DNA of 51,381 nt from Chitinophagaceae bacterium (GTDB taxonomy: Bacteria; Bacteroidota; Bacteroidia; Chitinophagales; Chitinophagaceae). A program made the position numbers and the translations under genes. The stretch is taken from the NCBI GenBank assembly GCA_947374225.1, contig CANCAY010000015.1, positions 1 to 51,381 of the forward strand, read 5' to 3'. Positions 1-8,389 of this stretch are shown here, one piece after another. The notes under the pieces are model-generated. The model did no database searches. It was not told where the DNA came from and saw only the letters and a list, made by a program, of their open reading frames with translations. The first letter of the stretch is position 1. Every line of letters starts with the position of its first letter.

Positions 1-137
<137 letters not shown>

Positions 138-165
138 TTATTGAAAAAAAGCGTTTATAATAATT

Positions 166-1308
166 TTAGTGATGTGCAGCATCGCTATGTTCATGATGGT
201 GTTCCTCATTGGCCATTCCAATATACATAGCCGTCAACATGGTAAAGATGTAAGCTTGCAAAAATGCAACTAACAACTCAATCATGCCAATGAACACAGC
301 AAAAGGAACAGCAATTGCAGAAGCAAAAACCGTCTTGAATATAAATATGATACAGATCAAACTTAGTACTAGAATGTGGCCAGCTGTAATGTTCGCAAAC
401 AAACGAATCATTAAAGAAATAGGCTTTGTGAAAACACCAATCAACTCAATAGGAGCTAAAAATAATTTCATACTCCAATGCATGCCTGGCATCCAGAAAA
501 TGTGTTGCCAATAATTTTTGTTAGCGCTTAAGTTCACTACAATAAACACACATACCGCCAACATCATGGTGAATGCTATATTACCACTTACATTAGCTCC
601 GCCTGGAAAGAAAGGTATCAATCCTAAAAAATTGTTCGTTAAAATCAAGAAGAAAATAGTTAATAAAAAAGGCATGAATTTTGCATACTTCTTTTTACCA
701 ATATTTGGAATTGCTAATTCGTCTCTCACAAATAAAACGATAGGTTCCATGAAAGATTGAATTCCTTTTGGAGCATTTGTAACGCCTGTCTTTTTGTATG
801 CATTTGCAGCAGACAAAATAATTACTAAAATTAACAATACCGACACGAATAAACTAGCTACGTTTTTAGTTATAGAAATATCCAATAATTGCTTATTCAA
901 TACTTCGTCAATAGCCCCTTGCGCATTTACAATTTTCAACTTCCCTTCTATTAATTTATAATCAAAGTTGCCATTGAATACAATGGGTTCATGATGCTCG
1001 TCTACCAATTTAGCAGAAGAGAAAATCTCGAATCCTTTTGAAGTATGTAAAATTACAGGTAATGCGATTGAAGTATGACCCCATAAATGCCAGCTATGGT
1101 CGTCTTTAATGTGTTCCAATATAGTTTCGGTAACATTAAAAGCTTTTGCCTCATGAGCACTTGCAGTAGCAGCATGTGCTGTATCATGTGCAATTGTGGT
1201 TGAATCTTGATTAGCTACATTTTCATTAGCCAACAAAGGATTCAAATTAGCCATTGCAAAAAGGCTAAAACATAATACCAGTAAAGATTTTATACGTAAA
1301 AAGGCCAT
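166..1308 (-). CDS. atpB: ATP synthase F0 subunit a
   Basis: Stator subunit a of the membrane F0 sector, which forms the proton half-channels against the c-ring. The C-terminal two thirds contain the family's hydrophobic helices with the motifs IRLFANITAGHILV (carrying the essential arginine) and LVAFLQAYIFTMLTAMYI. The protein has the N-terminal signal peptide (MAFLRIKSLLVLCFSLFAMA) and roughly 150-residue extra periplasmic domain usual in Bacteroidota AtpB, and a His-rich tail. The frame is open up to 1383, but I chose the ATG at 1308 because it starts the signal peptide and because a TATCTTTG promoter box (1329-1336) lies between the two possible starts. First gene of the F0F1 operon; atpE follows. 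Length 380 aa. Confidence 0.95.
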   Translation of the reverse strand: MAFLRIKSLLVLCFSLFAMANLNPLLANENVANQDSTTIAHDTAHAATASAHEAKAFNVTETILEHIKDDHSWHLWGHTSIALPVILHTSKGFEIFSSAKLVDEHHEPIVFNGNFDYKLIEGKLKIVNAQGAIDEVLNKQLLDISITKNVASLFVSVLLILVIILSAANAYKKTGVTNAPKGIQSFMEPIVLFVRDELAIPNIGKKKYAKFMPFLLTIFFLILTNNFLGLIPFFPGGANVSGNIAFTMMLAVCVFIVVNLSANKNYWQHIFWMPGMHWSMKLFLAPIELIGVFTKPISLMIRLFANITAGHILVLSLICIIFIFKTVFASAIAVPFAVFIGMIELLVAFLQAYIFTMLTAMYIGMANEEHHHEHSDAAHH

Positions 1309-1328
1309 GAGTATCTCAAAATTTGCGG

Positions 1329-1336
1329 CAAAGATA
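1329..1336 (-). promoter_or_regulatory. Bacteroidota -7 box for the atp operon
   Basis: Reverse strand reads TATCTTTG, a perfect match to the Bacteroidota primary-sigma -7 consensus TAnnTTTG, 20 nt ahead of the chosen atpB ATG. TTTG copies lie upstream, but at non-ideal spacing (14 or 23 nt). It helps to decide the atpB start. Confidence 0.6.
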
Positions 1337-1434
1337 GGAATAAAGCGGCTCAAATGGTACAAATTTGAATAGAATTCTAACATTAAAAACTAAAAATCAA
1401 AAAATACGTAACTAATTGATTTTCATATTTTTAA

Positions 1435-3246
1435 CTAATTTTTATTTGCAGATTGTTGCTGAAATTGCATTTCATTGAGGGTGGCATAAAAACCTCCTAA
1501 TTGTAATAGCTCCTGATGGGTCCCTATTTCCTTTATTTTTCCCTTGTCCAAAACAATGATTTGAGATGCTTTTCGGATCGTAGATAAACGGTGTGCAATA
1601 ACAATTGAAGTTCTTCCTTTGATTAAAGTGTCAATCGCTTTTTCAATCAATTGTTCACTCTCTGTGTCTATCGAGGAAGTCGCTTCGTCCAGAATTAAGA
1701 TAGATGGATTGTATAAAAGGGCGCGAATAAAACTCAATAACTGACGTTGACCTAAACTTAATGTAGCTCCCCGCTCCATTACTTGATATTGATACCCCCC
1801 TGGCAATTGCATAATAAAATCATGCATACCTATCATCTTAGCTGCTTCATGTACTTGCGATATAGTGATAGCTGAATTTCGTAATGTAATATTATCATAC
1901 ACAGAGCCAGAAAATAAAAATACGTCCTGTAATACAACACCTACAGAAGCTCTTAAGCGATCTAATGAGAAACTTTCAATTGGCTGGTCGTCTAATAAAA
2001 TTTGACCTCCTTGATATGGATATAATCTGTTCAATACACTAATGATGGAAGTTTTACCACTTCCTGTGTGTCCAACTAGGGCAACTGTTTTTCCGGCTTC
2101 CACTGTAAAGTTCAAGTCGTCTAATACCCAAGTAGGAGGATTGTATGCAAATTGAACATTTTTAAATTCTATTTTCCCTTTAATTTGCAATGGTGCGTAA
2201 TTGCCTTTATTAAGCGTTACGTCTTCATTGTCTAATACTTTAAATACGCGCTCCGCAGCCACCATGCCCATTTGTAGCACATTAAATTTATCTGCAATCA
2301 TTCTTAGAGGTCTAAATATTTGATTCAGAAATAAAATAAAAGCAACTAATAATCCTGCATCCAAAGACCGGTCTGCTACCCACCAAACAATCAATCCAAT
2401 ACTTAATGCTAACACCACTTCCACTACTGGGAAAAATACAGAGTAGGCAAAAATTGCTTTAATATTTGCAGTCTTATGTTGTGCATTTATTTTATCAAAT
2501 TTTTGCATTTCTTTTTCTTCAGCAGCAAATGCCTGAACCACTTGCATGCCAGAAATATGTTCTTGCACAAATGCATTTAATGCAGCCACTGCATTACGTA
2601 CTTGAATGAAACTTTTATTCACACTTTCTTTAAAAAAATAAGTGGCAATTAACATTATTGGAAAAGGTACTAAGCAAATTAAAGTAAGCTTCCAATTAAT
2701 CACAAACATTGTAGTCAATGTTACTATGATTGTTAAAAAATCTGCTACAATGGGAATTAAGCCATCCGAAAATATATCATTGATACTTTCAATATCATTA
2801 ATGGTTCTAGTTGTTAAAGTTCCAATGGGCGTCTTGTCAAATTGACGCATTTCCCAAAGCATGATTTTCTCATAAACTTTATTCCTCAAGTCCCTTATAA
2901 CCTGTTGACCTAGCCAGGCCATGCCAAATGTAAATAAGAACCTAAGGACCGTTTCCACAATTATAAATGCAACTTGAAATAAGGTGATGGATAAGATAAG
3001 TTGAATAGCCGACGCAAAAGCATTGGCAGGTAAAAACCAATGTACCCAAGTAGGCAGTATTACCGACTTCCCAATAGCGGCGTTCACGGTAGCCTGAATC
3101 AAATAAGGTCTCACTGGGGTCGCAAAAGCCAGTAAAATAGACAAAATTAGATTCCCCCAAAATATGAATCGGTAAGGTTTCACAAAAGAAAAGACCCTCT
3201 TTAAAATAGCAGCTTTAAATATTTCTTTGGGTTGGGCAGTAGACAT
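1435..3246 (-). CDS. ABC exporter, fused permease and ATPase (MsbA/LmrA-like)
   Basis: A 603-residue type IV ABC half-transporter of the inner membrane; two copies or a heterodimer make a full exporter. Residues about 25-320 form the six-helix transmembrane domain. The ATPase domain shows Walker A GHTGSGKTS near residue 390, a signature LSLGQ near 497 (LSGGQ in most relatives), Walker B ILILDEATSS near 515 and the H-loop AHRLST near 552. The substrate cannot be told from sequence; lipid, peptide or drug export are all possible. It is transcribed divergently from rel and lies upstream of atpB, probably as its own unit because atpB has a promoter of its own. A second, unrelated half-exporter lies at 24952-26721. 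Confidence 0.9.
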   Translation of the reverse strand: MSTAQPKEIFKAAILKRVFSFVKPYRFIFWGNLILSILLAFATPVRPYLIQATVNAAIGKSVILPTWVHWFLPANAFASAIQLILSITLFQVAFIIVETVLRFLFTFGMAWLGQQVIRDLRNKVYEKIMLWEMRQFDKTPIGTLTTRTINDIESINDIFSDGLIPIVADFLTIIVTLTTMFVINWKLTLICLVPFPIMLIATYFFKESVNKSFIQVRNAVAALNAFVQEHISGMQVVQAFAAEEKEMQKFDKINAQHKTANIKAIFAYSVFFPVVEVVLALSIGLIVWWVADRSLDAGLLVAFILFLNQIFRPLRMIADKFNVLQMGMVAAERVFKVLDNEDVTLNKGNYAPLQIKGKIEFKNVQFAYNPPTWVLDDLNFTVEAGKTVALVGHTGSGKTSIISVLNRLYPYQGGQILLDDQPIESFSLDRLRASVGVVLQDVFLFSGSVYDNITLRNSAITISQVHEAAKMIGMHDFIMQLPGGYQYQVMERGATLSLGQRQLLSFIRALLYNPSILILDEATSSIDTESEQLIEKAIDTLIKGRTSIVIAHRLSTIRKASQIIVLDKGKIKEIGTHQELLQLGGFYATLNEMQFQQQSANKN

Positions 3247-3253
3247 ATGAAAA

Positions 3254-3261
3254 CAAAGTTA
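3254..3261 (-). promoter_or_regulatory. -7 box for the ABC exporter gene
   Basis: Reverse strand reads TAACTTTG (TAnnTTTG, no mismatch) 7 nt ahead of the ATG at 3246, so the 5' leader would be nearly absent. No clear -33 TTTG was found. Confidence 0.5.
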
Positions 3262-3277
3262 AGCTATCTGATTGTTC

Positions 3278-3311
3278 TTTGTAAAAATCATGCCCCTTTT
3301 ACGTATTTTCG
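3278..3311 (+). promoter_or_regulatory. -33/-7 promoter for rel
   Basis: TTTG at 3278-3281, a 22-nt spacer, then TATTTTCG at 3304-3311 (one mismatch to TAnnTTTG), ending 6 nt before the rel ATG. The same TATTTTCG variant precedes dnaB. Confidence 0.45.
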
Positions 3312-3317
3312 TAGCCA

Positions 3318-5582
3318 ATGGACGCTTTAGCAAACGATAATCAACCCTTAGACATTGTACCGGTGTACAGTTTAAATGAAGAACAAGAAAATAAAGAGAT
3401 TGTTCGACATTATCGTGCCCTATTGAGATCACTTAAGACAAAGGTAAAAAAAGGTGATAAGGAATTATTAAGAACCGCTTTTGAAATGGCCGTGGAAGCA
3501 CATAAAACCATGCGTCGAAAAAGTGGCGAGCCCTATATATTTCATCCATTAGCAGTGGCTATGATTTGTGTAGACGAAATTGGCTTGGGTATTAGAAGTA
3601 CCATTTGTGCATTATTACATGATACAGTAGAAGATACCGATATTACTTTAGACGATTTAAAAAGTGAGTTTGGAAATGAGATTGCAAAAATTGTAGATGG
3701 ATTAACTAAGATATCTACTGTAATGAGTGCTAATAGTAGTCAACAAGCAGAGAACTTTAAAAAAATCTTGTTGACACTAACGGACGATCCAAGAGTTATC
3801 TTAATAAAATTAGCCGATCGCCTGCATAACATGCGTACCATGGATTCCATGAAGCATGAAAAACAATTAAAGATTGCTTCTGAAACTATTTGGGTATATG
3901 CGCCACTAGCGCATCGTATGGGTTTATATAATATCAAGACAGAACTAGAGGATCTGTCAATGAAATATTTAGAGCCAGATAAATACCGTGAGATTGCAAG
4001 AAAATTATCAGAAACAAAAAGAGAGCGTACCAAATATATTAATGAATTCATAAGACCCTTAAAAGAAAAATTAAGTCATACCGGCTTGAATATTGAAATT
4101 TTTGGAAGACCTAAAAGCATTCATTCTATTTGGAATAAAATAAAAAAGAAAGGGGTAAGTTTTGAAGAAGTTTATGACCTGTTTGCCATTAGAGTCATAT
4201 TAGATGTTCCATTAGAAAAAGAAAAAGAAGAGTGTTGGAAAGTGTATTCCATGATCACAGACGAATACATGCCCTCCCCCGAAAGATTAAGAGACTGGTT
4301 AAGCAATCCAAAGAGCAATGGTTATGAAGCCTTGCATACTACCGTGATGGGGCCTCAAGGAAAATGGGTAGAAGTGCAAATTCGCACTAAGCGTATGAAT
4401 GAGATTGCAGAAAAAGGTTTAGCAGCTCATTTTAAATATAAAGAAGGAACACAAAATGAGGACCGTTTTGATAAATGGTTTATTCAAATAAGAGAAGCAT
4501 TAGGCAACCAAGAAGAAGAAGGAATTGATTTTTTACAAGACTTCAAAACCTCTTTTCTTGCTGAAGAAATTTATGTATATACTCCTAAAGGAGAAGTCAA
4601 AATGTTGCCAATTAATAGTTCCGCATTAGACTTCGCATTTTATATTCATACCGCCATTGGCTCCAAATGTATTGGCGCAAAAGTGAATCACAAATTGGTT
4701 CCAATAAGTCATAAATTAAGAAGTGGAGATCAGATAGAAATTATTACTAGCAATAAGCAAAAGCCTTCGGAAGATTGGTTGAACAGTGTGGTTACGGCAA
4801 AAGCTAAGAATAGTATAAAGGATGCACTTAGAGAAGAAAAGAAAGCAATTGCAGAAGAAGGGAAATATACACTTCAACGAAAGTTGGAAGGATTGGGTGC
4901 TGCATACAGCCCCTATAATATTGATCAACTTGTAAACTATTATAAACTATCAAGTCATTTGGACTTGCATTATAATATTGCTACTAAAATAATTGATTTA
5001 AAAGAATTAAAACTATTTCAAGTTATTGGAGATAAAATTGAAGCACCTAAGCCAATTATTGCGCCTGCTGAAGTTTATGTTCCAAGTAATGACACTGCTA
5101 AAACCTATTCCAAAAAAGAATCTGAATTGATCATTTTTGGGGAGTCTAGTGATAGAATTCAATATGCATTAGGAAAATGTTGCAACCCTATTCCCGGGGA
5201 TGACGTTTTTGGTTTTGTAAGTACAGGTAAGGGATTAATTATTCATAGAACTAATTGTCCAAATGCTACTCAATTATTAGCCAATTATGGACATAGGGTG
5301 GTGAAAACTAAATGGGCTAAGAATAAAGAAATATCCTTCCTAACAGGTCTTAGTATTATTGGCCTAGACGACGTGGGCGTGGTGAACAAGATTACCAATA
5401 TAATCAGTGGCGAACTCAAAATTAATATAGCTGCATTGACCATTGAGTCCAAAGACGGACTATTCCAAGGCACTATAAAAGTATATGTACATGACAAAGA
5501 CGAGTTAGAAGTATTAGTGGACAGAATTAGTACCTTAAATGGTATTCAAAAAGTGACACGTTTCGACACAGAGACGGTTTAA
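3318..5582 (+). CDS. rel: Bifunctional (p)ppGpp synthetase/hydrolase, RelA/SpoT family
   Basis: Makes and degrades the stringent-response alarmone (p)ppGpp. The 754 residues carry the full long-RSH set: an HD hydrolase domain with HDTVEDT near residue 97 and the HNMRTMDSMKHEKQ block, a synthetase domain with GRPKSIHSIWNKI, NGYEALHTTV and EVQIRT, a TGS domain (EEIYVYTPKGEVKMLP), a Cys/His zinc-finger region (KCCNPIPGD and HRTNCP) and a C-terminal ACT domain. Intact hydrolase and synthetase motifs argue for a bifunctional enzyme, the usual single long RSH of Bacteroidota. Divergent from an ABC exporter; purA follows after 33 nt with its own promoter-like box. The proximity to purA is of interest because ppGpp inhibits purine synthesis enzymes, but co-regulation is only inferred. 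Confidence 0.95.
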   Translation: MDALANDNQPLDIVPVYSLNEEQENKEIVRHYRALLRSLKTKVKKGDKELLRTAFEMAVEAHKTMRRKSGEPYIFHPLAVAMICVDEIGLGIRSTICALLHDTVEDTDITLDDLKSEFGNEIAKIVDGLTKISTVMSANSSQQAENFKKILLTLTDDPRVILIKLADRLHNMRTMDSMKHEKQLKIASETIWVYAPLAHRMGLYNIKTELEDLSMKYLEPDKYREIARKLSETKRERTKYINEFIRPLKEKLSHTGLNIEIFGRPKSIHSIWNKIKKKGVSFEEVYDLFAIRVILDVPLEKEKEECWKVYSMITDEYMPSPERLRDWLSNPKSNGYEALHTTVMGPQGKWVEVQIRTKRMNEIAEKGLAAHFKYKEGTQNEDRFDKWFIQIREALGNQEEEGIDFLQDFKTSFLAEEIYVYTPKGEVKMLPINSSALDFAFYIHTAIGSKCIGAKVNHKLVPISHKLRSGDQIEIITSNKQKPSEDWLNSVVTAKAKNSIKDALREEKKAIAEEGKYTLQRKLEGLGAAYSPYNIDQLVNYYKLSSHLDLHYNIATKIIDLKELKLFQVIGDKIEAPKPIIAPAEVYVPSNDTAKTYSKKESELIIFGESSDRIQYALGKCCNPIPGDDVFGFVSTGKGLIIHRTNCPNATQLLANYGHRVVKTKWAKNKEISFLTGLSIIGLDDVGVVNKITNIISGELKINIAALTIESKDGLFQGTIKVYVHDKDELEVLVDRISTLNGIQKVTRFDTETV

Positions 5583-5588
5583 AAGACT

Positions 5589-5596
5589 TATTTTTG
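5589..5596 (+). promoter_or_regulatory. -7 box for purA
   Basis: TATTTTTG, a perfect TAnnTTTG match, 19 nt before the purA ATG and just after the rel stop. No TTTG -33 element is visible in the end of rel. Confidence 0.5.
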
Positions 5597-5615
5597 CAGC
5601 TTCAAATACAAACTT

Positions 5616-6878
5616 ATGGTAGACGTAATATTAGGACTTCAGTGGGGTGACGAAGGGAAAGGTAAAATTGTTGATTATTTTGCTCCCAATTATGATGTGA
5701 TTGCTAGGTTCCAAGGCGGACCGAACGCAGGACATACCTTGTATGTTAACGGTACCAAAATGGTGTTACACCAAATTCCATCTGGAATTTTTCATCAAGA
5801 CAAGATTAATATTATTGGAAACGGAGTAGTATTGGACCCTGTTACTTTAAAAAGAGAATGTGAAGCAGTTGCTAGCATGGGCGTTGACGTAAAAAAGAAT
5901 TTATTTATTTCTGAGCGTACGAATATTATTGTTCCAAGTCATAGAGCTTTAGACAAAGCTTCTGAATTGTCTAAAGGCGAAGCGAAGATAGGATCTACTT
6001 TAAAAGGAATTGGACCAGCTTATATGGACAAGACTGGTAGAAACGCTTTGAGAGTAGGCGATTTGCTTGACAAGAAATTTATTAGCAAATACATTGCGCT
6101 TCGAATGAAACATCAGAAAATTCTTGATAGCTATAACTTCAATGAAGATATTAGCGAAATGGAGTCTGAGTTTTTTGAAGCTATTGAATTCTTAAAGACT
6201 TTGAATATCATTAACTGTGAGTACTTTATAAATGATCAAATTTCAAAAGGTAAAAAAGTATTAGCAGAAGGTGCGCAGGGTTCTATGTTAGATATAGATT
6301 TTGGAACCTTCCCTTTTGTAACTTCTTCAAATACTATTTCTGCTGGAGTTTGTACTGGACTAGGAATTTCTCCAAAACAAATCAATGAAGTATTCGGAAT
6401 TTCAAAAGCCTATTGCACAAGAGTAGGTAGTGGCCCTTTCCCTACTGAATTACATGACGCTAAAGGGGAAGAGCTAAGAAAAATAGGTTCTGAATTTGGT
6501 GCAACTACTGGTCGCCCAAGACGTTGTGGATGGATTGACCTGGTTGCTTTGAAATATGCTTGTATGATTAATGGTGTAACGCAGATCATTATGACTAAGG
6601 CAGATATTCTAGATTCATTTAAAGAATTGGAATTAGGAGTCGCTTATGAAATGGAAGGCAAACAAATCGATTACGTTCCTTTTCAACTAGTTGGAACACC
6701 AGTAACTCCTATTTGGAAAAAAATGGAAGGCTGGAATATAGACTCCACCAAAATGAAAGATGAAAAAGAATTGCCAAAAACAATGAAGTCATATATTGAA
6801 TTTATCAATTCCTATTTAGGGGTGCCAGTGAAATTCGTTTCTAATGGTCCTGGAAGAGATCAAATCATACATCTATAA
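5616..6878 (+). CDS. purA: Adenylosuccinate synthetase
   Basis: Catalyses GTP-dependent joining of aspartate to IMP, the first committed step to AMP, in the cytoplasm. The N-terminus has the GTP-binding and catalytic motif LQWGDEGKGKIVDYFA, followed by QGGPNAGHTLYV with the catalytic histidine, GPAYMDKTGRNALRVGDL and the IMP-site segment FPTELHDAKGEELRKIG, then TTGRPRRCGWIDLVALKYA. At 420 aa it is the usual family length and complete. It sits 33 nt after rel in the same direction. Confidence 0.97.
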   Translation: MVDVILGLQWGDEGKGKIVDYFAPNYDVIARFQGGPNAGHTLYVNGTKMVLHQIPSGIFHQDKINIIGNGVVLDPVTLKRECEAVASMGVDVKKNLFISERTNIIVPSHRALDKASELSKGEAKIGSTLKGIGPAYMDKTGRNALRVGDLLDKKFISKYIALRMKHQKILDSYNFNEDISEMESEFFEAIEFLKTLNIINCEYFINDQISKGKKVLAEGAQGSMLDIDFGTFPFVTSSNTISAGVCTGLGISPKQINEVFGISKAYCTRVGSGPFPTELHDAKGEELRKIGSEFGATTGRPRRCGWIDLVALKYACMINGVTQIIMTKADILDSFKELELGVAYEMEGKQIDYVPFQLVGTPVTPIWKKMEGWNIDSTKMKDEKELPKTMKSYIEFINSYLGVPVKFVSNGPGRDQIIHL

Positions 6879-6985
6879 TTCTAAGAAAGCAACTTTATTT
6901 TTTTTAAAACGAGAAAAAAAAGTCAACATTTTTTTGGTAAATATAAAATTCGGGTGAAATTTTACACTGTAATTAGACAACCCCT

Positions 6986-7339
6986 ATGGCAATAAAAATA
7001 GATAAAGAAAAAAAGTCCGCTACTAAGAAACCTGGTGTAGAGAAAACGGAAAAAGTGAGCAAAAAAGCTGCTGCTAAAAACGTTGATGAAGAGGACGATG
7101 AAGAAGATGAGGTAGATGACGATTGGGAAAAATCCGAAGACGATGATAGTTGGGATCCTGACTTTGAGGAATTTGATATGCCAAAAAGTAAGACTCCTAA
7201 AAAATCAACTGGTAAAGCAAAGAAGGGCAAAGAAGAGAATGCATCAGATGACGTAGACGATCTTAACTTAGATGATGATCTTGGTTTAGATGATGATGAC
7301 TTATTCGACGACAAAGACGAATTCGATGACGACTTCTAA
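6986..7339 (+). CDS. Small protein of alternating basic and very acidic blocks, function unknown
   Basis: I do not recognise the function. The 117 residues have four charge blocks: a Lys-rich N-terminus (about 1-35), an Asp/Glu-rich block (36-66), a second Lys-rich block (67-90), and an Asp-rich tail ending DDKDEFDDDF. No signal peptide, membrane segment or folded-domain motif is visible; it is probably disordered and cytoplasmic. The ATG at 6986 is the only reasonable start. The opposite strand is also open over most of the gene but would encode a low-complexity Ser-rich peptide, as expected opposite GAT/GAC/GAA codons. It lies 107 nt after purA and converges on the lytic transglycosylase gene 16 nt away. 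Nucleic-acid-mimic or charge-chaperone roles are possible but unsupported. Confidence 0.8.
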   Translation: MAIKIDKEKKSATKKPGVEKTEKVSKKAAAKNVDEEDDEEDEVDDDWEKSEDDDSWDPDFEEFDMPKSKTPKKSTGKAKKGKEENASDDVDDLNLDDDLGLDDDDLFDDKDEFDDDF

Positions 7340-7355
7340 ATTACTAATCTGATTA

Positions 7356-8378
7356 CTATTTGTTTTCAGTTTGATATAAAGACTGTATTGAGGCCTGTAA
7401 AATTTCATTTTTACGGGCCTTAAATTTTTCCATATATACCAATGGCAACTTTAGCTCATAATTTTTTCCAGTTGCTAATGCTTTTTCTACATTAGGATTA
7501 AGTGCATTGATGTCAGCAATTGGCATTTCAATAAAGGCTGCAATGATACTAACTTTATAACGACCGCTAATTGTTAAGATTGAAATATTTTGATTGATGC
7601 TATTTGGGTTCAGCTTATTTTGACTGGTAGTCTCTTTTTGCAAAACTTCATTTTGAGTAAGCGTAGTCCAATTGCCGTCTGACTCAAAAACATATTGAGT
7701 AGCAATAAACTTTTTTACATGGTTCCTGGTTTCTAAAGGCAATTCATATTGTAATTCCCAGAAGTCCTTTGTGTTTTTCTTTTTCATGGCTTGTCTTACC
7801 CTACCCGCACCGCCATTATATGCTGCAACTACTAATAACCAATCTCCAAACTCTGCAAAGGACTCCCTTAATATGGTAGCGGCTGCTTGGGTACTTTTTT
7901 CGTAATCAGTTCGCTCGTCGGTAGGCAGCAATTTTAAGCCCAATCTTTTGGCTTCTTCTGGCATAATTTGCCATGGTCCTACCGCTCCTGCCAATGATAC
8001 TATATTTGAACTTAAACTGCTCTCAATAACGCTTAAATACTTTAATTCTACAGGCACTCCGTTGGCAATTAATATTTGATCATATAAATTAAAATAAGGC
8101 CTAGCCCATGTTTTCATTTTCAATAATGCAGGACCTTGCTTCTCCATATAAGCCTGTATAAAACTAATTGCTTTGGGGTTCAACTGAAACTGAAATGGCT
8201 TGTCTTTGTCTCCTTCCTTTGTAACTATAAATAAACTTGAAAATCCAATACGCTGAAAAGAAGGAGACAAGGATACACTATCTTTTGATGAGGTTTCTTT
8301 TTTCAAAAGATTCCCTTGGGCTATCAAAGTATTTGATGCTAATAAAAATGAAAAGAATAAAAAATATATATTTCGCAT
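7356..8378 (-). CDS. Periplasmic lytic transglycosylase (MltD-like, SLT domain)
   Basis: Cuts peptidoglycan glycan strands to give 1,6-anhydro-muropeptides. A signal peptide (MRNIYFLFFSFLLASNTLIAQ) is followed by a Slt-type lysozyme-like domain with the catalytic glutamate in VIESSLS near residue 116, GAVGPWQIMP, and VVAAYNGGAGRVRQA. The C-terminal part (about 255-325) resembles one degenerate LysM repeat, which would bind glycan. The ATG at 8378 begins the signal peptide; the frame is open two codons further to a TTG. It follows gatA with only 8 nt between stop and start. No lipobox cysteine, so probably soluble periplasmic or surface-associated. Length 340 aa. Confidence 0.88.
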   Translation of the reverse strand: MRNIYFLFFSFLLASNTLIAQGNLLKKETSSKDSVSLSPSFQRIGFSSLFIVTKEGDKDKPFQFQLNPKAISFIQAYMEKQGPALLKMKTWARPYFNLYDQILIANGVPVELKYLSVIESSLSSNIVSLAGAVGPWQIMPEEAKRLGLKLLPTDERTDYEKSTQAAATILRESFAEFGDWLLVVAAYNGGAGRVRQAMKKKNTKDFWELQYELPLETRNHVKKFIATQYVFESDGNWTTLTQNEVLQKETTSQNKLNPNSINQNISILTISGRYKVSIIAAFIEMPIADINALNPNVEKALATGKNYELKLPLVYMEKFKARKNEILQASIQSLYQTENK

Positions 8379-8381
8379 TTG

Positions 8382-8389
8382 CAAAATTA
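8382..8389 (-). promoter_or_regulatory. Possible -7 box overlapping the gatA stop codon
   Basis: Reverse strand TAATTTTG matches TAnnTTTG exactly, includes the gatA stop codon TAA and ends 3 nt before the transglycosylase ATG. A transcript from it would be leaderless. It could equally be chance in AT-rich sequence, with the gene read from the gatA transcript. Confidence 0.3.

Noticed and set aside
284..760. Two plus-strand open frames opposite atpB
   Set aside because: They are antisense shadows of a strongly conserved gene and carry no recognisable motif.
2615..2623. Perfect DnaA box TTATTCACA
   Set aside because: It lies inside the ABC exporter coding sequence and is within chance expectation for the window.
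6973..7314. Long open frame on the minus strand opposite the acidic protein gene
   Set aside because: It encodes a Ser-rich low-complexity peptide, the expected mirror of Asp/Glu codons; the plus-strand gene is better supported by start, context and spacing.
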